A DNA stretch of 64,000 nucleotides from Streptomyces sp. CBMA152. Its GTDB lineage: Bacteria > Actinomycetota > Actinomycetes > Streptomycetales > Streptomycetaceae. A program made the position numbers and the translations under genes. The notes beneath the pieces were generated by a model that worked only from the letters and a program-made list of their open reading frames with translations, was not told the origin of the DNA and did no database searches. Position 1 is the first letter of the stretch. Each line of letters starts with the position of its first letter. Shown here piece after piece: positions 1 to 8,060 of this stretch. The DNA lies in contig NZ_MECJ01000028.1 of NCBI RefSeq assembly GCF_014596475.1, positions 620,001-684,000 on the forward strand. Direction: 5' to 3'.

Positions 1-20
1 GGCCCCCCGATAAACGGAAC

Positions 21-44
21 CGGTCCGGCCGTCAGGACCGTTTT
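21..44 (+). terminator. Possible weak terminator hairpin at window edge
   Basis: Six-base arms (CGGTCC and GGACCG) enclose an 8-base loop and are followed by TTTT. It could end a gene lying upstream of the window; one frame has a TAA at 11-13. The stem is short, so this is tentative. Confidence 0.3.
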
Positions 45-118
45 CGGATATAGGGCATGACAGAAATGGCCCGCTGGCGCTACCTTCAACAAGGTTGACG
101 CGCGCGCAGGGAGGGCCA

Positions 119-1132
119 GTGGCCGAGGAACCGAAAACCGCCGCCGGGGCCGGTGTTACCGGTGACACCGGTGCCGCCGGTGAGCAGCGGGCAGGACTGC
201 TGTACGGGATCGGCGCCTACGGGATGTGGGGGCTGGTCCCGCTCTTCTGGCCGCTCCTGAAGCCCGCCGGCGCGATCGAGATCCTGGCCCATCGCATGGT
301 GTGGTCGCTGGCGTTCGTCGTCGTCGCGCTGCTCGCGCTGCGCCGCTGGGCGTGGATCGGCGAGCTCGTACGCCAGCCGCGCCGCCTCGCCCTGATCGGC
401 CTCGCGGCCGCGGTGATCACCGTCAACTGGGGCGTCTACATCTGGTCGGTGAACTCCGGCCACGTCGTCGAGGCGTCGCTGGGCTACTTCATCAACCCGC
501 TGGTCACCATCGCGATGGGCGTGCTCCTGCTGAAGGAGCGGCTGCGGCCGGTGCAGTGGGCGGCGGTGGCGATCGGCGCGGGCGCGGTCGTCGTCCTTGC
601 CGTGGGGGCCGGGCGGCCGCCGTGGATCTCGCTGACGCTGGCGCTGTCGTTCGCCACGTACGGGCTGGTGAAGAAGAAGGTCAACCTCGGCGGGCTCGAA
701 TCGCTGGCGGCCGAGACCGCGATGCAGTTCCTGCCGGCGCTCGGGTATCTCGTGTGGCTCGGGGCGTCCGGGAACGCGACGTTCGGGTCCGAGGGCGCGG
801 GGCACTCGGCGCTGCTCGCGGCGACGGGTGTCGTCACGGCGGCGCCGCTGGTGTGCTTCGGCGCGGCCGCGATCCGGGTGCCGCTGTCGACGCTCGGCCT
901 GCTCCAGTACCTGGCGCCGGTGTTCCAGTTCGGCCTGGGCATCCTGTACTTCCACGAGGCGATGCCGCCGGAGCGCTGGGCCGGCTTCTCCCTGGTCTGG
1001 CTCGCCCTCACCCTCCTGACCTGGGACGCGCTGCGCACGGCGCACCGGGGGCGGGTGGCGCTGGCGGCGGCGACGGAGTCCGCGGCGGCGGTTCGTCCGG
1101 ACGCGACGCCGACCCGCGAACCGGCGGCTTAG
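119..1132 (+). CDS. rarD: RarD-type EamA/DMT family permease
   Basis: Integral membrane protein of 337 residues in the drug/metabolite transporter superfamily, about ten hydrophobic segments. The N-terminal phrase GIGAYGMWGLVPLFWPLLK and the later GYFINPLVT stretch are typical of RarD (chloramphenicol-sensitivity protein family), whose real substrate is not settled. I chose GTG at 119 because AGGGAGGG (108-115) sits just upstream; a TTG at 95 in the same frame has no ribosome binding site. The TAG stop directly abuts the 345-bp inverted-end repeat that separates it from the convergent MFS gene. Confidence 0.85.
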   Translation: MAEEPKTAAGAGVTGDTGAAGEQRAGLLYGIGAYGMWGLVPLFWPLLKPAGAIEILAHRMVWSLAFVVVALLALRRWAWIGELVRQPRRLALIGLAAAVITVNWGVYIWSVNSGHVVEASLGYFINPLVTIAMGVLLLKERLRPVQWAAVAIGAGAVVVLAVGAGRPPWISLTLALSFATYGLVKKKVNLGGLESLAAETAMQFLPALGYLVWLGASGNATFGSEGAGHSALLAATGVVTAAPLVCFGAAAIRVPLSTLGLLQYLAPVFQFGLGILYFHEAMPPERWAGFSLVWLALTLLTWDALRTAHRGRVALAAATESAAAVRPDATPTREPAA

Positions 1133-1477
1133 CCCCCACCCCGCCCCTTCCCTGAACCCTCCGGGGGTGGGTGGGGGTTGAGGTGGTTTTCCCGGGGCTA
1201 AGCCCCCCGGACCCCCGGGCGGGGCCTGCGGCCCCTGCACCCCGCTGGGGTGGGTGGGTACGCGGGGTTGCGCCCCTGCGCCCCGCTTCGGGTGCGGATC
1301 GTGCTGGGTTGCTCGCGCCCACGCGGCGGAGCCGCAAATCGACACAGCCCCGCGCCCCTTGATGGGCCCTGCGGGCCCCCCTAGGGGCGCGGGGAACTGC
1401 GCGACAAGCCCCCACCGGCGGTCAGCCGACGAACTCGGCCGCTCGCCCAGAGCTTTCGGGAAGGGGCGGGGTGGGGG
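1133..1477. repeat. 345-bp inverted-end repeat element, copy A
   Basis: The left end CCCCCACCCCGCCCCTTCCC (1133-1152) is repeated perfectly, inverted, at 1458-1477. The interior is rich in short GC palindromes and contains the core GGGGCGCGGGGAACTGCGCG near 1384-1403. It starts at the base after the rarD stop and runs 56 bp into the 3' end of the MFS gene, supplying about its last 17 codons. The copy at 20164-20507 has the same ends and nearly the same length. It may act as a bidirectional terminator, a mobile MITE-like element, or both. No transposase is linked. Confidence 0.8.
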
Positions 1478-2828
1478 ACGAACCCCGCAGCCCCCACGCC
1501 GTGAGCACCGCCCCCAACACCACCATCCCCACCGGCACCACCAGCGCCGCCCGAAACGCCTCCAGGCGGTCGTGGCCGGACGACACCGCCCCGTACACCG
1601 CCGTCACCGCCGAAATCCCCACCGCCGACCCGAACTGTGTCGACGTGTGGAGCAGGCCGCCGGCCAACCCCTGCTCCGACTCCGCGACCCCCGACGTCGC
1701 CGCGATCGCCAACGGCCCGTACGCGAGCGCGAACGCCACCCCCGTCAGCACCAGCGTCGGCAGCATCGCCACGTACGACCAGTCGTCGCCGACCGGCACG
1801 AACAGCCCGTACGACACGATCGCCAGCAGGAATCCGCCCAGGATCACCCGCGCGTTGCCGAACCGGTTCACCAGCCGGGGCGTGAGCGTTGGCGCAAGCA
1901 CCGCGTCGCACCCCATCACCACCAGCGCGAGCGCCGTCCGCATCGACGACCAGCCGCGCAGCTCCTGCAGGTACAGCGTGGCGATGAACTGGAAGCCGAA
2001 GAACGAGCCGACGAAGAGCAGGGCGCCCGCATCCGCCCGTACCGTCGCGGCGTTGCGCAGGATGCCGAGCCGGACCAGCGGGGCCGGGGCGCGGCGTTCG
2101 ACCGCGACGAACACCCCCGCGAGCAGCAGCCCCGCCGCGAACGACCCGGCCGTCAGCCACCACCCCGCCGCGCCGTGCTCCAGGCGCACGATCCCGTAGG
2201 CGAGGAGCACCATCGTCCCGGCCGCCGCACCCGCCCCCGCCACGTCGAAGCTCCCGCTGCGCGACGGGCGCGCCTCGGCCGGGACCAGCCGTACCGCCGC
2301 CGCGAGCAGCGCCCCGGCGAGCAGCACCGGCGCGAAGAACACCCACCGCCAGCCGAATCCGGTGAGCAGCCCGCCGATGACCAGCCCCAGCGAGAAGCCC
2401 CCGGCGGCGGTCCCCGCGAAGACCAGCAGCGCCCGGTTGCGCTCGGGGCCCTCCTCGTACGAGGTCGTGATGATCGACATCGCGGCGGGCGTCATGAAAG
2501 CCGCCGACACCCCGGTCACCAGGCGCGCGGCGATCAGCATCCATCCGGTGGTGGCGAATCCGCCGAGGCCGGAGAAGAGCAGGAAGACCGTGAGCGCGCC
2601 CAGGAACATCCGGCGCCGCCCGAGCAGATCGGCAGCGCGCCCGCCGAGCAGGGTGAAGCCCGCGTAGCCGAGCACGTACGCGCTCATCACCCACGCCGCC
2701 TCGGACGTCGAAAGCCCCAGATCGGACCGGATGGTCGGCACCGCCACCGCGAACATCGCGACGTCGATGCCCTCCAGAAAGATCGTGCCGCAGAGGACCA
2801 GCAGCAGCACCCGGGCGCGTACGGGCAT
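1422..2828 (-). CDS. MFS drug-exporter-like permease
   Basis: Major facilitator of 468 residues, DHA2/EmrB-like, probably a proton-driven exporter. Seen: an N-terminal TM1 with LEGIDVAMFAVAVPTI in place of the common LDxTIVNVALP motif, and the cytoplasmic motif A (GGRAADLLGRRR) after TM2. ATG at 2828 is preferred because GGGAG lies 5 bases upstream; ATG 2840 and TTG 2843 are less well served. The last residues (TPPLPESSGRAAEFVG) are encoded by the intergenic repeat element, so the native C-terminus has probably been replaced or extended. It is divergent from an HxlR regulator 99 bp away, its likely controller. Confidence 0.85.
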   Translation of the reverse strand: MPVRARVLLLVLCGTIFLEGIDVAMFAVAVPTIRSDLGLSTSEAAWVMSAYVLGYAGFTLLGGRAADLLGRRRMFLGALTVFLLFSGLGGFATTGWMLIAARLVTGVSAAFMTPAAMSIITTSYEEGPERNRALLVFAGTAAGGFSLGLVIGGLLTGFGWRWVFFAPVLLAGALLAAAVRLVPAEARPSRSGSFDVAGAGAAAGTMVLLAYGIVRLEHGAAGWWLTAGSFAAGLLLAGVFVAVERRAPAPLVRLGILRNAATVRADAGALLFVGSFFGFQFIATLYLQELRGWSSMRTALALVVMGCDAVLAPTLTPRLVNRFGNARVILGGFLLAIVSYGLFVPVGDDWSYVAMLPTLVLTGVAFALAYGPLAIAATSGVAESEQGLAGGLLHTSTQFGSAVGISAVTAVYGAVSSGHDRLEAFRAALVVPVGMVVLGAVLTAWGLRGSSPTPPLPESSGRAAEFVG

Positions 2829-2927
2829 GACGACTCCCATCAAGGAGGTACGGGAAGGGGGCGGTTACCGGAACGGTGGTCAGTTCCCTCTTGTAACCAA
2901 GGACAGCCTGCGGCACGATAACGGCCC

Positions 2928-3371
2928 ATGGAAGAAGGCACTTTGAGGTCACCCGGGCACTGCGAAGTAACCGACCCGGCCGCCCCGGACGCCCAGGGCG
3001 ACACCGATCCCTTCCAGTGGGACACCCGCGAGGGATGCGAGGTGCGGCAGATCCTGGACCGCGTGGCCGACAAGTGGTCACTGCTGGTCATCGCCCTGCT
3101 CGACCGCCGCGTGCTGCGCTTCACCGAGCTGCGCCGGGAGATCGACGGCATCAGTCAGCGCATGCTGACCGTCACGCTGCGCCAGTTGGAGCGCGACGGC
3201 CTGGTCAGCCGCACGGTCCACCCGGTGGTGCCGCCCCGCGTCGAGTACGCCCTGACGCCGCTCGGCCAGACCCTGCACCACACCATCCGCTCGCTGGTCA
3301 CCTGGACCGAGGAGCATCAGAGCGAGATCGCGGCCGCTCGCGCGTCGTACGACGCGTACAACGCCCCGTAA
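2928..3371 (+). CDS. HxlR-family winged-helix regulator
   Basis: 147-residue DNA-binding protein. The core EGCEVRQILDRVADKWSLLV is the HxlR/DUF24 signature, with the conserved cysteine that in some members senses electrophiles or oxidants; the winged helix follows (FTELRREIDGISQRMLTVTL). It is transcribed away from the MFS exporter at 2828, and the shared 99-bp gap is the likely operator region, so it probably represses that exporter and itself. The 25-residue N-terminal extension before the core is unusual, and no strong ribosome binding site precedes ATG 2928, so a slightly different start is possible. Confidence 0.82.
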   Translation: MEEGTLRSPGHCEVTDPAAPDAQGDTDPFQWDTREGCEVRQILDRVADKWSLLVIALLDRRVLRFTELRREIDGISQRMLTVTLRQLERDGLVSRTVHPVVPPRVEYALTPLGQTLHHTIRSLVTWTEEHQSEIAAARASYDAYNAP

Positions 3372-3529
3372 CGTCGTCGAGTTCCGGCCAGCGGCCTCGG
3401 CATTCTCCCCAGTCGGCGTCCGGTCCGCGAACTCCCGTGTCCGGAATCCATTCTTGACGGTGGGTCAGATACTCCTTGAACATCGGGCTCGCGCTTCCGT
3501 CCCATCTCCTACGGAACACGGAGCCCCCC

Positions 3530-4504
3530 ATGCGCACGAAACACAGCAGGCACGCCCTCACCACGGGCGCGGCCTTCGCCGCCGCGATGACGCTCGGCCT
3601 CGCCGCACCCACGGTCCAGGCGGCCCCACCCGCCGCATCGACCACGTCCGCCACGCCGATCGCCGCGACCGCCCCCGACATCCCCGTCGCCAACGTCAAG
3701 GCGCACCTCGCACAGTTCCAGCAGATAGCCGACGCCAACGGCGGAAACCGCGCCCACGGCCACGCCGGCTACAAGGCCTCGCTCGACTATGTGAAGGGCA
3801 AGCTGGACGCGGCCGGATTCACCACCTCCGTCCAGCAGTTCACCTCCTCCGGCGCCACCGGCTACAACCTGATCGCCGACTGGCCGGGCGGCGACACCAG
3901 CAGGACCGTGATGGCCGGCGCCCACCTCGACTCGGTCGACGAGGGGCCCGGCGTCAACGACGACGGCTCCGGCTCGGCCGGGATCCTGGAGACCGCGCTC
4001 GCCGTCTCCCGCGCCCAGCTCAAGCCCGCGAAGCATCTGCGGTTCGGCTGGTTCGGCGCCGAGGAACTGGGGCTGGTCGGTTCGAAGTACTACGTCGACA
4101 GCCTCTCCTCCACCGAGCGGGCCAAGATCTCCGGCTATCTCAACTTCGACATGATCGGCTCACCGAACCCGGGCTACTTCGTCTACGACGACGACCCGGC
4201 CCTGGAGAAGGTCTTCAAGGACTACTTCGCCAAGCTCTCCCTGCCCACCGAAGTGGAGACCGAGGGCGACGGCCGCTCCGACCACGCCCCGTTCAAGAAC
4301 GCCGGGATACCCGTCGGCGGCCTCTTCTCCGGCGCCGACTACATCAAGACCCCGGCCCAGGCCCAGAAGTGGGGCGGCACGGCGGGCAAGGCGTTCGACG
4401 CCTGCTATCACCAGTCGTGCGACACCAGCGCGAACATCGACGACACGGCACTCGGCCACCACACCGACGCCATCGCCTACGCACTCTGGCAGCTGGCGTC
4501 ATGA
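3530..4504 (+). CDS. Secreted M28 zinc aminopeptidase
   Basis: 324-residue exported metallopeptidase resembling Streptomyces griseus aminopeptidase, which removes N-terminal residues from peptides with two zinc ions. A twin-positive signal peptide occupies about residues 1-31 (cleavage near VQAA). Zinc ligands and catalytic residues can be placed by family comparison: His132, Asp144, catalytic Glu178 with ligand Glu179, Asp207 and His252. Cys292 and Cys297 could form the small disulfide near the active site. ATG 3530 is chosen for the signal peptide and a GGAG about 6 bases upstream; the upstream in-frame extension from 3476 has no export features. It appears to be a single-gene unit. Confidence 0.9.
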   Translation: MRTKHSRHALTTGAAFAAAMTLGLAAPTVQAAPPAASTTSATPIAATAPDIPVANVKAHLAQFQQIADANGGNRAHGHAGYKASLDYVKGKLDAAGFTTSVQQFTSSGATGYNLIADWPGGDTSRTVMAGAHLDSVDEGPGVNDDGSGSAGILETALAVSRAQLKPAKHLRFGWFGAEELGLVGSKYYVDSLSSTERAKISGYLNFDMIGSPNPGYFVYDDDPALEKVFKDYFAKLSLPTEVETEGDGRSDHAPFKNAGIPVGGLFSGADYIKTPAQAQKWGGTAGKAFDACYHQSCDTSANIDDTALGHHTDAIAYALWQLAS

Positions 4505-4566
4505 GGCGGCTCCGGGACTCCGAGGCGGTTCCGGGGGACTGACCCCCCTCAGCCCTCCTCCCGCAA

Positions 4567-4603
4567 AAAGCATGCGCGTGCATATACTGCACGCGCATGC
4601 TTT
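4567..4603. promoter_or_regulatory. Perfect 16-bp inverted repeat, probable operator
   Basis: Arms 4567-4582 and 4588-4603 are exact reverse complements (AAAGCATGCGCGTGCA and its mirror) separated by TATAC. The centre is locally AT-rich in very GC-rich DNA and could contain a -10-like element. It lies 32 bp before the flavodoxin-fold reductase start and has no T-run, which argues for an operator rather than a terminator. The regulator is unknown; the facing TetR gene at 5177-5782 is one candidate. Confidence 0.65.
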
Positions 4604-4635
4604 CGCGTGCCCACGCTTTGTGTACGGAGGGGACC

Positions 4636-5211
4636 ATGGCCCGCAACTTCCTTTTCCTGCTCGGCAGTACGCGTCCCGGTGGCAACACCGAGGCGCTGGC
4701 CCGGCTCGCCGCCGAGCAGTTGCCGGCCGGTGCCGGGCAGCGCTGGCTGGATCTCTCGGCGCTGCGGCTGCCCGAGTTCGTCGACCGGCGCCACGACGGC
4801 GAGGGGCACTACGCCGAGCCGACCGGCGACGCCGCCACGCTGCTCGACGCGACCCTGGAGGCGACCGACCTCGTCATCGCCTCGCCCCTGTACTGGTACA
4901 GCGTGTCCACCCCGGTCAAGCACTACCTCGACCACTGGTCGGGGTGGATGCGGGTGCCGGGTCTGGAGTTCAGGCCGCGGATGGCCGGGCGGACCCTGTG
5001 GGGCGTCACCGCGCTGGCCACCGCCGACCCGTCGGTGGCGGACCCGCTGGTCGGGACCCTGCGCCACACCGCCGCGTACATGGGCATGAACTTCGGCGGT
5101 GTCCTGCTCGGCCGCGCCAACCGCCCCGGCACCATCGGGGAGGACGGCGAGGCGACGACCCTCGCCAAGACCTTCTTCAGCCCCGAGCCGGTGCCCGCAG
5201 CGCGCGCATGA
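4636..5211 (+). CDS. Flavodoxin-fold NAD(P)H-dependent FMN reductase-like protein
   Basis: 191 residues. The N-terminus has the FMN-phosphate-binding loop GSTRPGGNTEAL after a short beta strand, and a central ASPLYWYSVSTPVKHYLDHW segment is typical of the flavodoxin_2/WrbA-like NAD(P)H oxidoreductases that reduce quinones, nitro compounds or azo dyes. ATG 4636 is well supported by GGAGGGG about 5 bases upstream; an earlier ATG at 4597 would begin inside the inverted repeat. Its last 35 bp overlap the convergent TetR gene. The upstream palindrome suggests inducible expression. The exact substrate cannot be told. Confidence 0.8.
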   Translation: MARNFLFLLGSTRPGGNTEALARLAAEQLPAGAGQRWLDLSALRLPEFVDRRHDGEGHYAEPTGDAATLLDATLEATDLVIASPLYWYSVSTPVKHYLDHWSGWMRVPGLEFRPRMAGRTLWGVTALATADPSVADPLVGTLRHTAAYMGMNFGGVLLGRANRPGTIGEDGEATTLAKTFFSPEPVPAARA

Positions 5212-5782
5212 CATGCGCCACGAGCTCCACGAGCCGCTCCTCGTCGTGGAACGGCCGCTTCAGGGCGTGCCGGTAGTACAGCGGGCCGTACAGCATCTCC
5301 ACGGCCAGCTCCAGATCCGCGTCCGGCGGCAGCTGCCCCTGGCGCCGGGCCGCGTCCAGCCGCTGATGGACCAGGGCGACGCGCGGGGCCACCAGCTCCT
5401 CGTTGACCGCCCTGGCCAGCGCCTCCTCGTGCAGCAGCTCGGAGAGGATCCCGGTGTACGCGGGGCCGATCACCGGCGAGGTGAAGAGCCGCATCACGCT
5501 GGTGACATGGGTGACCATGTCCGCGTCGATGTTCCCGGTGTCCGGCAGCGGCGAGGCACTGACCACCTCCTCGATCACCGCCTCCAGGAGCACCGCGCCC
5601 TTGGTCGACCACCAGCGGTAGATCGTCTTCTTGCTCACACCCGCGTGCGCCGCGACACCCTCGATGGTGACTTTGCCGTATCCGTTTTCCGCGCACAGTT
5701 CGAGGGCTGCGGAGAGGATCGCGCGGCGCGATCTCTCGCTCCGGCGCCGGGGGTTGGGGGCTGGACGCGGCGAGTCGGTCAC
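5177..5782 (-). CDS. TetR/AcrR-family regulator
   Basis: 201 residues. The N-terminal helix-turn-helix lies at about residues 20-64 (AILSAALELCAENGYGKVTIEGVAAHAG, then SKKTIYRWWSTKGA); the C-terminal ligand domain resembles the TetR_C_11-type domain common in actinobacteria. It is convergent with the reductase gene and overlaps its 3' end by 35 bp, a compact arrangement that could couple the two transcripts antagonistically. Target and ligand are unknown; the palindrome upstream of the reductase is a possible target by proximity only. Confidence 0.85.
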   Translation of the reverse strand: MTDSPRPAPNPRRRSERSRRAILSAALELCAENGYGKVTIEGVAAHAGVSKKTIYRWWSTKGAVLLEAVIEEVVSASPLPDTGNIDADMVTHVTSVMRLFTSPVIGPAYTGILSELLHEEALARAVNEELVAPRVALVHQRLDAARRQGQLPPDADLELAVEMLYGPLYYRHALKRPFHDEERLVELVAHVMRALRAPARG

Positions 5783-5976
5783 GTGCCGAGTCTACGAGGA
5801 CGACCCGAAGCGTATTGACAGCGGAATGGTCTGATCCAACAATGTGCCGAGGAAACGGTACGTGTCGTGTCGAGCCGCCACGGGGGTCGGCTCGCACGAC
5901 CGTTCCGTTGCCCGCCTCCGTTGTCCGGTTCCGTAGCCCGGCCGCACCCGGAAGTCGCCACCGGGTCAGGCCACCG

Positions 5977-7008
5977 TCACGCCGTGATGTCCTTGGCCGT
6001 GAAGCGCGCCCACGCCGCCGATCCGAAGACCGCCACGTACAGCGCCTGAAGCTCCAGGTTCTTCACCAGCTCGTCCCAGTAGACCGGCACCCGCAGCAGG
6101 TCCGCGAAGGACAGCCAGTAGTGCGGGAACAGATACGGGTGTATCGCGTGCAGCTGGGGTATCTGGTCCAGGATCTGCACGGTGATCAGCAGGCCCACGG
6201 TCGCCGCCATCGCCGCGATGCCGCTGCCGGTGAGCGTGGAGATGAACAGGCCGAGCGCGGCCACACCGGTCAGCGACAGGGCCACCACCCCGGCGATCGC
6301 CAGTGAGCGCACCAAACCGTCCGCGAACGATATCTGTGTGCCGGAGATCGTCGTGACCTCGCCGAGCGGGAAGAGCAGCGCGCCCACCGCCAGCGCGGAC
6401 GCGGCCACGACCAGCGTCGCGAGCAGGCAGAACGCCAGCGTCGAGGCGTACTTGGCGAGCAGCAGCCGGGTCCGGCCCGCCGGGGCGACCAGCAGATAGC
6501 GCAGGGTACCCGCGTTGGCCTCGCCCGCTACCGAGTCGCCCGCGACCACGCCGATCGCCATCGGCAGGAAGACCGGGAGGGTCGCGGCGAGCCCGGCGAA
6601 GACGAGGAAGAGCCCGTTGTTGGTGACCTGCGAGATGAACGCGGGACCGTCGCCTCCGCTGGGGCCCGCCGTTCCGCCGTTCCGGGTCTCGATCTTGACG
6701 GCCACGCCGATGAGGATGGGGACGGCCGCCAGCACGCCGAGCAGCGCGAGCGTGCGCCACCGCCGCACCACGGTGACCAGCTCGGACCAGAACAGTCCGA
6801 GCGCCCACAGGGGGCTGGGGCGCGGCAACGCGAGCGCCGCCGACGCCACACCCTCACCCCGGTCCGGGGCATGGTTCGTGGCATCGGACGCGGTGGGCGT
6901 GGGGGCGGGTGGCGCCGCCGCATCACCGGGCGCCTTCGGGACGTCCGGCTCCCCCGCGACACCGGCCGCCTCCGCGGCTCCCGTCGCCTCCGTCTCAGCC
7001 CGCGACAT
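5977..7008 (-). CDS. ABC-2 type exporter permease
   Basis: 343 residues. A Pro/Ala-rich, probably cytoplasmic N-terminus of about 70 residues precedes six hydrophobic segments beginning near LALLGVLAAVPILIGV, with a long extracytoplasmic loop after TM1 and the usual ABC-2 hydrophobic pattern. It overlaps the upstream ATPase gene by 14 bp, so the two are translated together as an exporter. The LolA/RseB-like gene further upstream is in the same direction. Substrate unknown. Confidence 0.85.
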   Translation of the reverse strand: MSRAETEATGAAEAAGVAGEPDVPKAPGDAAAPPAPTPTASDATNHAPDRGEGVASAALALPRPSPLWALGLFWSELVTVVRRWRTLALLGVLAAVPILIGVAVKIETRNGGTAGPSGGDGPAFISQVTNNGLFLVFAGLAATLPVFLPMAIGVVAGDSVAGEANAGTLRYLLVAPAGRTRLLLAKYASTLAFCLLATLVVAASALAVGALLFPLGEVTTISGTQISFADGLVRSLAIAGVVALSLTGVAALGLFISTLTGSGIAAMAATVGLLITVQILDQIPQLHAIHPYLFPHYWLSFADLLRVPVYWDELVKNLELQALYVAVFGSAAWARFTAKDITA

Positions 7009-7942
7009 CGAACCCCTCCCCCGTCAGCGCGACGAACGCGTCCTCCAGCGAGGCCCGTTCGACCCCGAAGGCCCTCACCCGTACGCCGGCGTGCACCAGC
7101 GCCGCGTTCAGCTCCGCCAACTCCACGTCGTCCGGCGGGACTTCGCCGGTCACCCGGTCGCCGTCCACGGTCACGTCCGCGATGCCGCGCTCCTTGAGGA
7201 GCCGGGCCGCGTCGGCCGGGTCCGGTGTGGTGACGGCGAGGCGTCCCCGGTTGCCCGCCGAGAGCTCGGAGACCTCGCCCTGGACGACCAGGCGGCCCTG
7301 GGTCATCACCGCCGCGTGCGTACAGACCTGCTCGATCTCGTCGAGGAGGTGCGAGGAGAGGAAGACCGTGGTGCCGTCGGCGGCCAGCTCCCGCACCAGG
7401 GAGCGGATCTCCCGCATGCCCTGCGGGTCGAGACCGTTGGTCGGCTCGTCCAGGACCAGCAGCTTGCGGGGCTGGAGCAGCGCGGCCGCGAGCCCGAGCC
7501 GCTGCTTCATGCCCAGGGAGTACGCCCGCGCCTTCTTGCCGGACGCGGCGGCGAGCCCGACCCGCTCCAGCGCGTGGGCGACCCGGCGCGCGCGGGTGCG
7601 GGGGTCGGCCGTCGGATCGGCCGAGTCGTACCGTACGAGGTTGTCGCGGCCGGAGAGGAAGCCGTACAGCGCGGGACCCTCGATCAGGGCGCCCACCTGC
7701 GGCAGGACCGTCCGCCCCGCGCGGGGCATGGGGCTGCCGAGGACCCTCGCGGTGCCGGAGGTCGGCTCGATGAGGCCCATCAGCATGCGGATGGTCGTCG
7801 TCTTGCCCGAGCCGTTGGGGCCCAGGAAGCCGAAGACGCTGCCGCCGGGGACCGTGAGATCCAGGCTGTCCACGGCGAGTTGGCCACCGCGGTATCGCTT
7901 GCTGAGTCCGTGCGTCTCGATCACCGATGCTGAGTTCCCCAC
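6995..7942 (-). CDS. ABC exporter ATP-binding protein
   Basis: 315-residue nucleotide-binding subunit: Walker A GPNGSGKT in the first 50 residues, signature YSLGMKQRLGLAAALL, Walker B LLVLDEPTNGLDPQG and the switch histidine in FLSSHLLDEIEQV. The C-terminal 90 residues form the accessory domain seen in DrrA/BcrA-type exporters. It pairs with the overlapping permease gene. The start is uncertain: GTG 7942 lies inside a partial copy of the intergenic repeat whose G-rich strand mimics a ribosome binding site, and GTG 7924, just before IETHGLSKRY, would also give a complete domain. Confidence 0.88.
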   Translation of the reverse strand: MGNSASVIETHGLSKRYRGGQLAVDSLDLTVPGGSVFGFLGPNGSGKTTTIRMLMGLIEPTSGTARVLGSPMPRAGRTVLPQVGALIEGPALYGFLSGRDNLVRYDSADPTADPRTRARRVAHALERVGLAAASGKKARAYSLGMKQRLGLAAALLQPRKLLVLDEPTNGLDPQGMREIRSLVRELAADGTTVFLSSHLLDEIEQVCTHAAVMTQGRLVVQGEVSELSAGNRGRLAVTTPDPADAARLLKERGIADVTVDGDRVTGEVPPDDVELAELNAALVHAGVRVRAFGVERASLEDAFVALTGEGFDVAG

Positions 7943-7955
7943 CCCGCCCCTTCCC
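7936..7955. repeat. Solo inverted-end sequence of the repeat family
   Basis: These 20 bases match the terminal repeat of copies A and B at 19 of 20 positions. It stands alone, without an opposite end, and covers the annotated start of the ABC ATPase gene. Confidence 0.6.
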
Positions 7956-8060
7956 GTAACCGGTGCTCCGCCCCAGACCCCCTCGACTGATCGCCGCCGG
8001 CGGAGGCACTGGGAGTTCAGGGGGGTTGCGAGGGGGGACCCAAGTCCCCCCTCCCGCCCA

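Noticed and set aside
86..1345. Long reverse ORFs across rarD and many other genes
   Set aside because: They are frame shadows of high-GC genes with Arg/Pro/Gly-rich, low-complexity translations and no domain.
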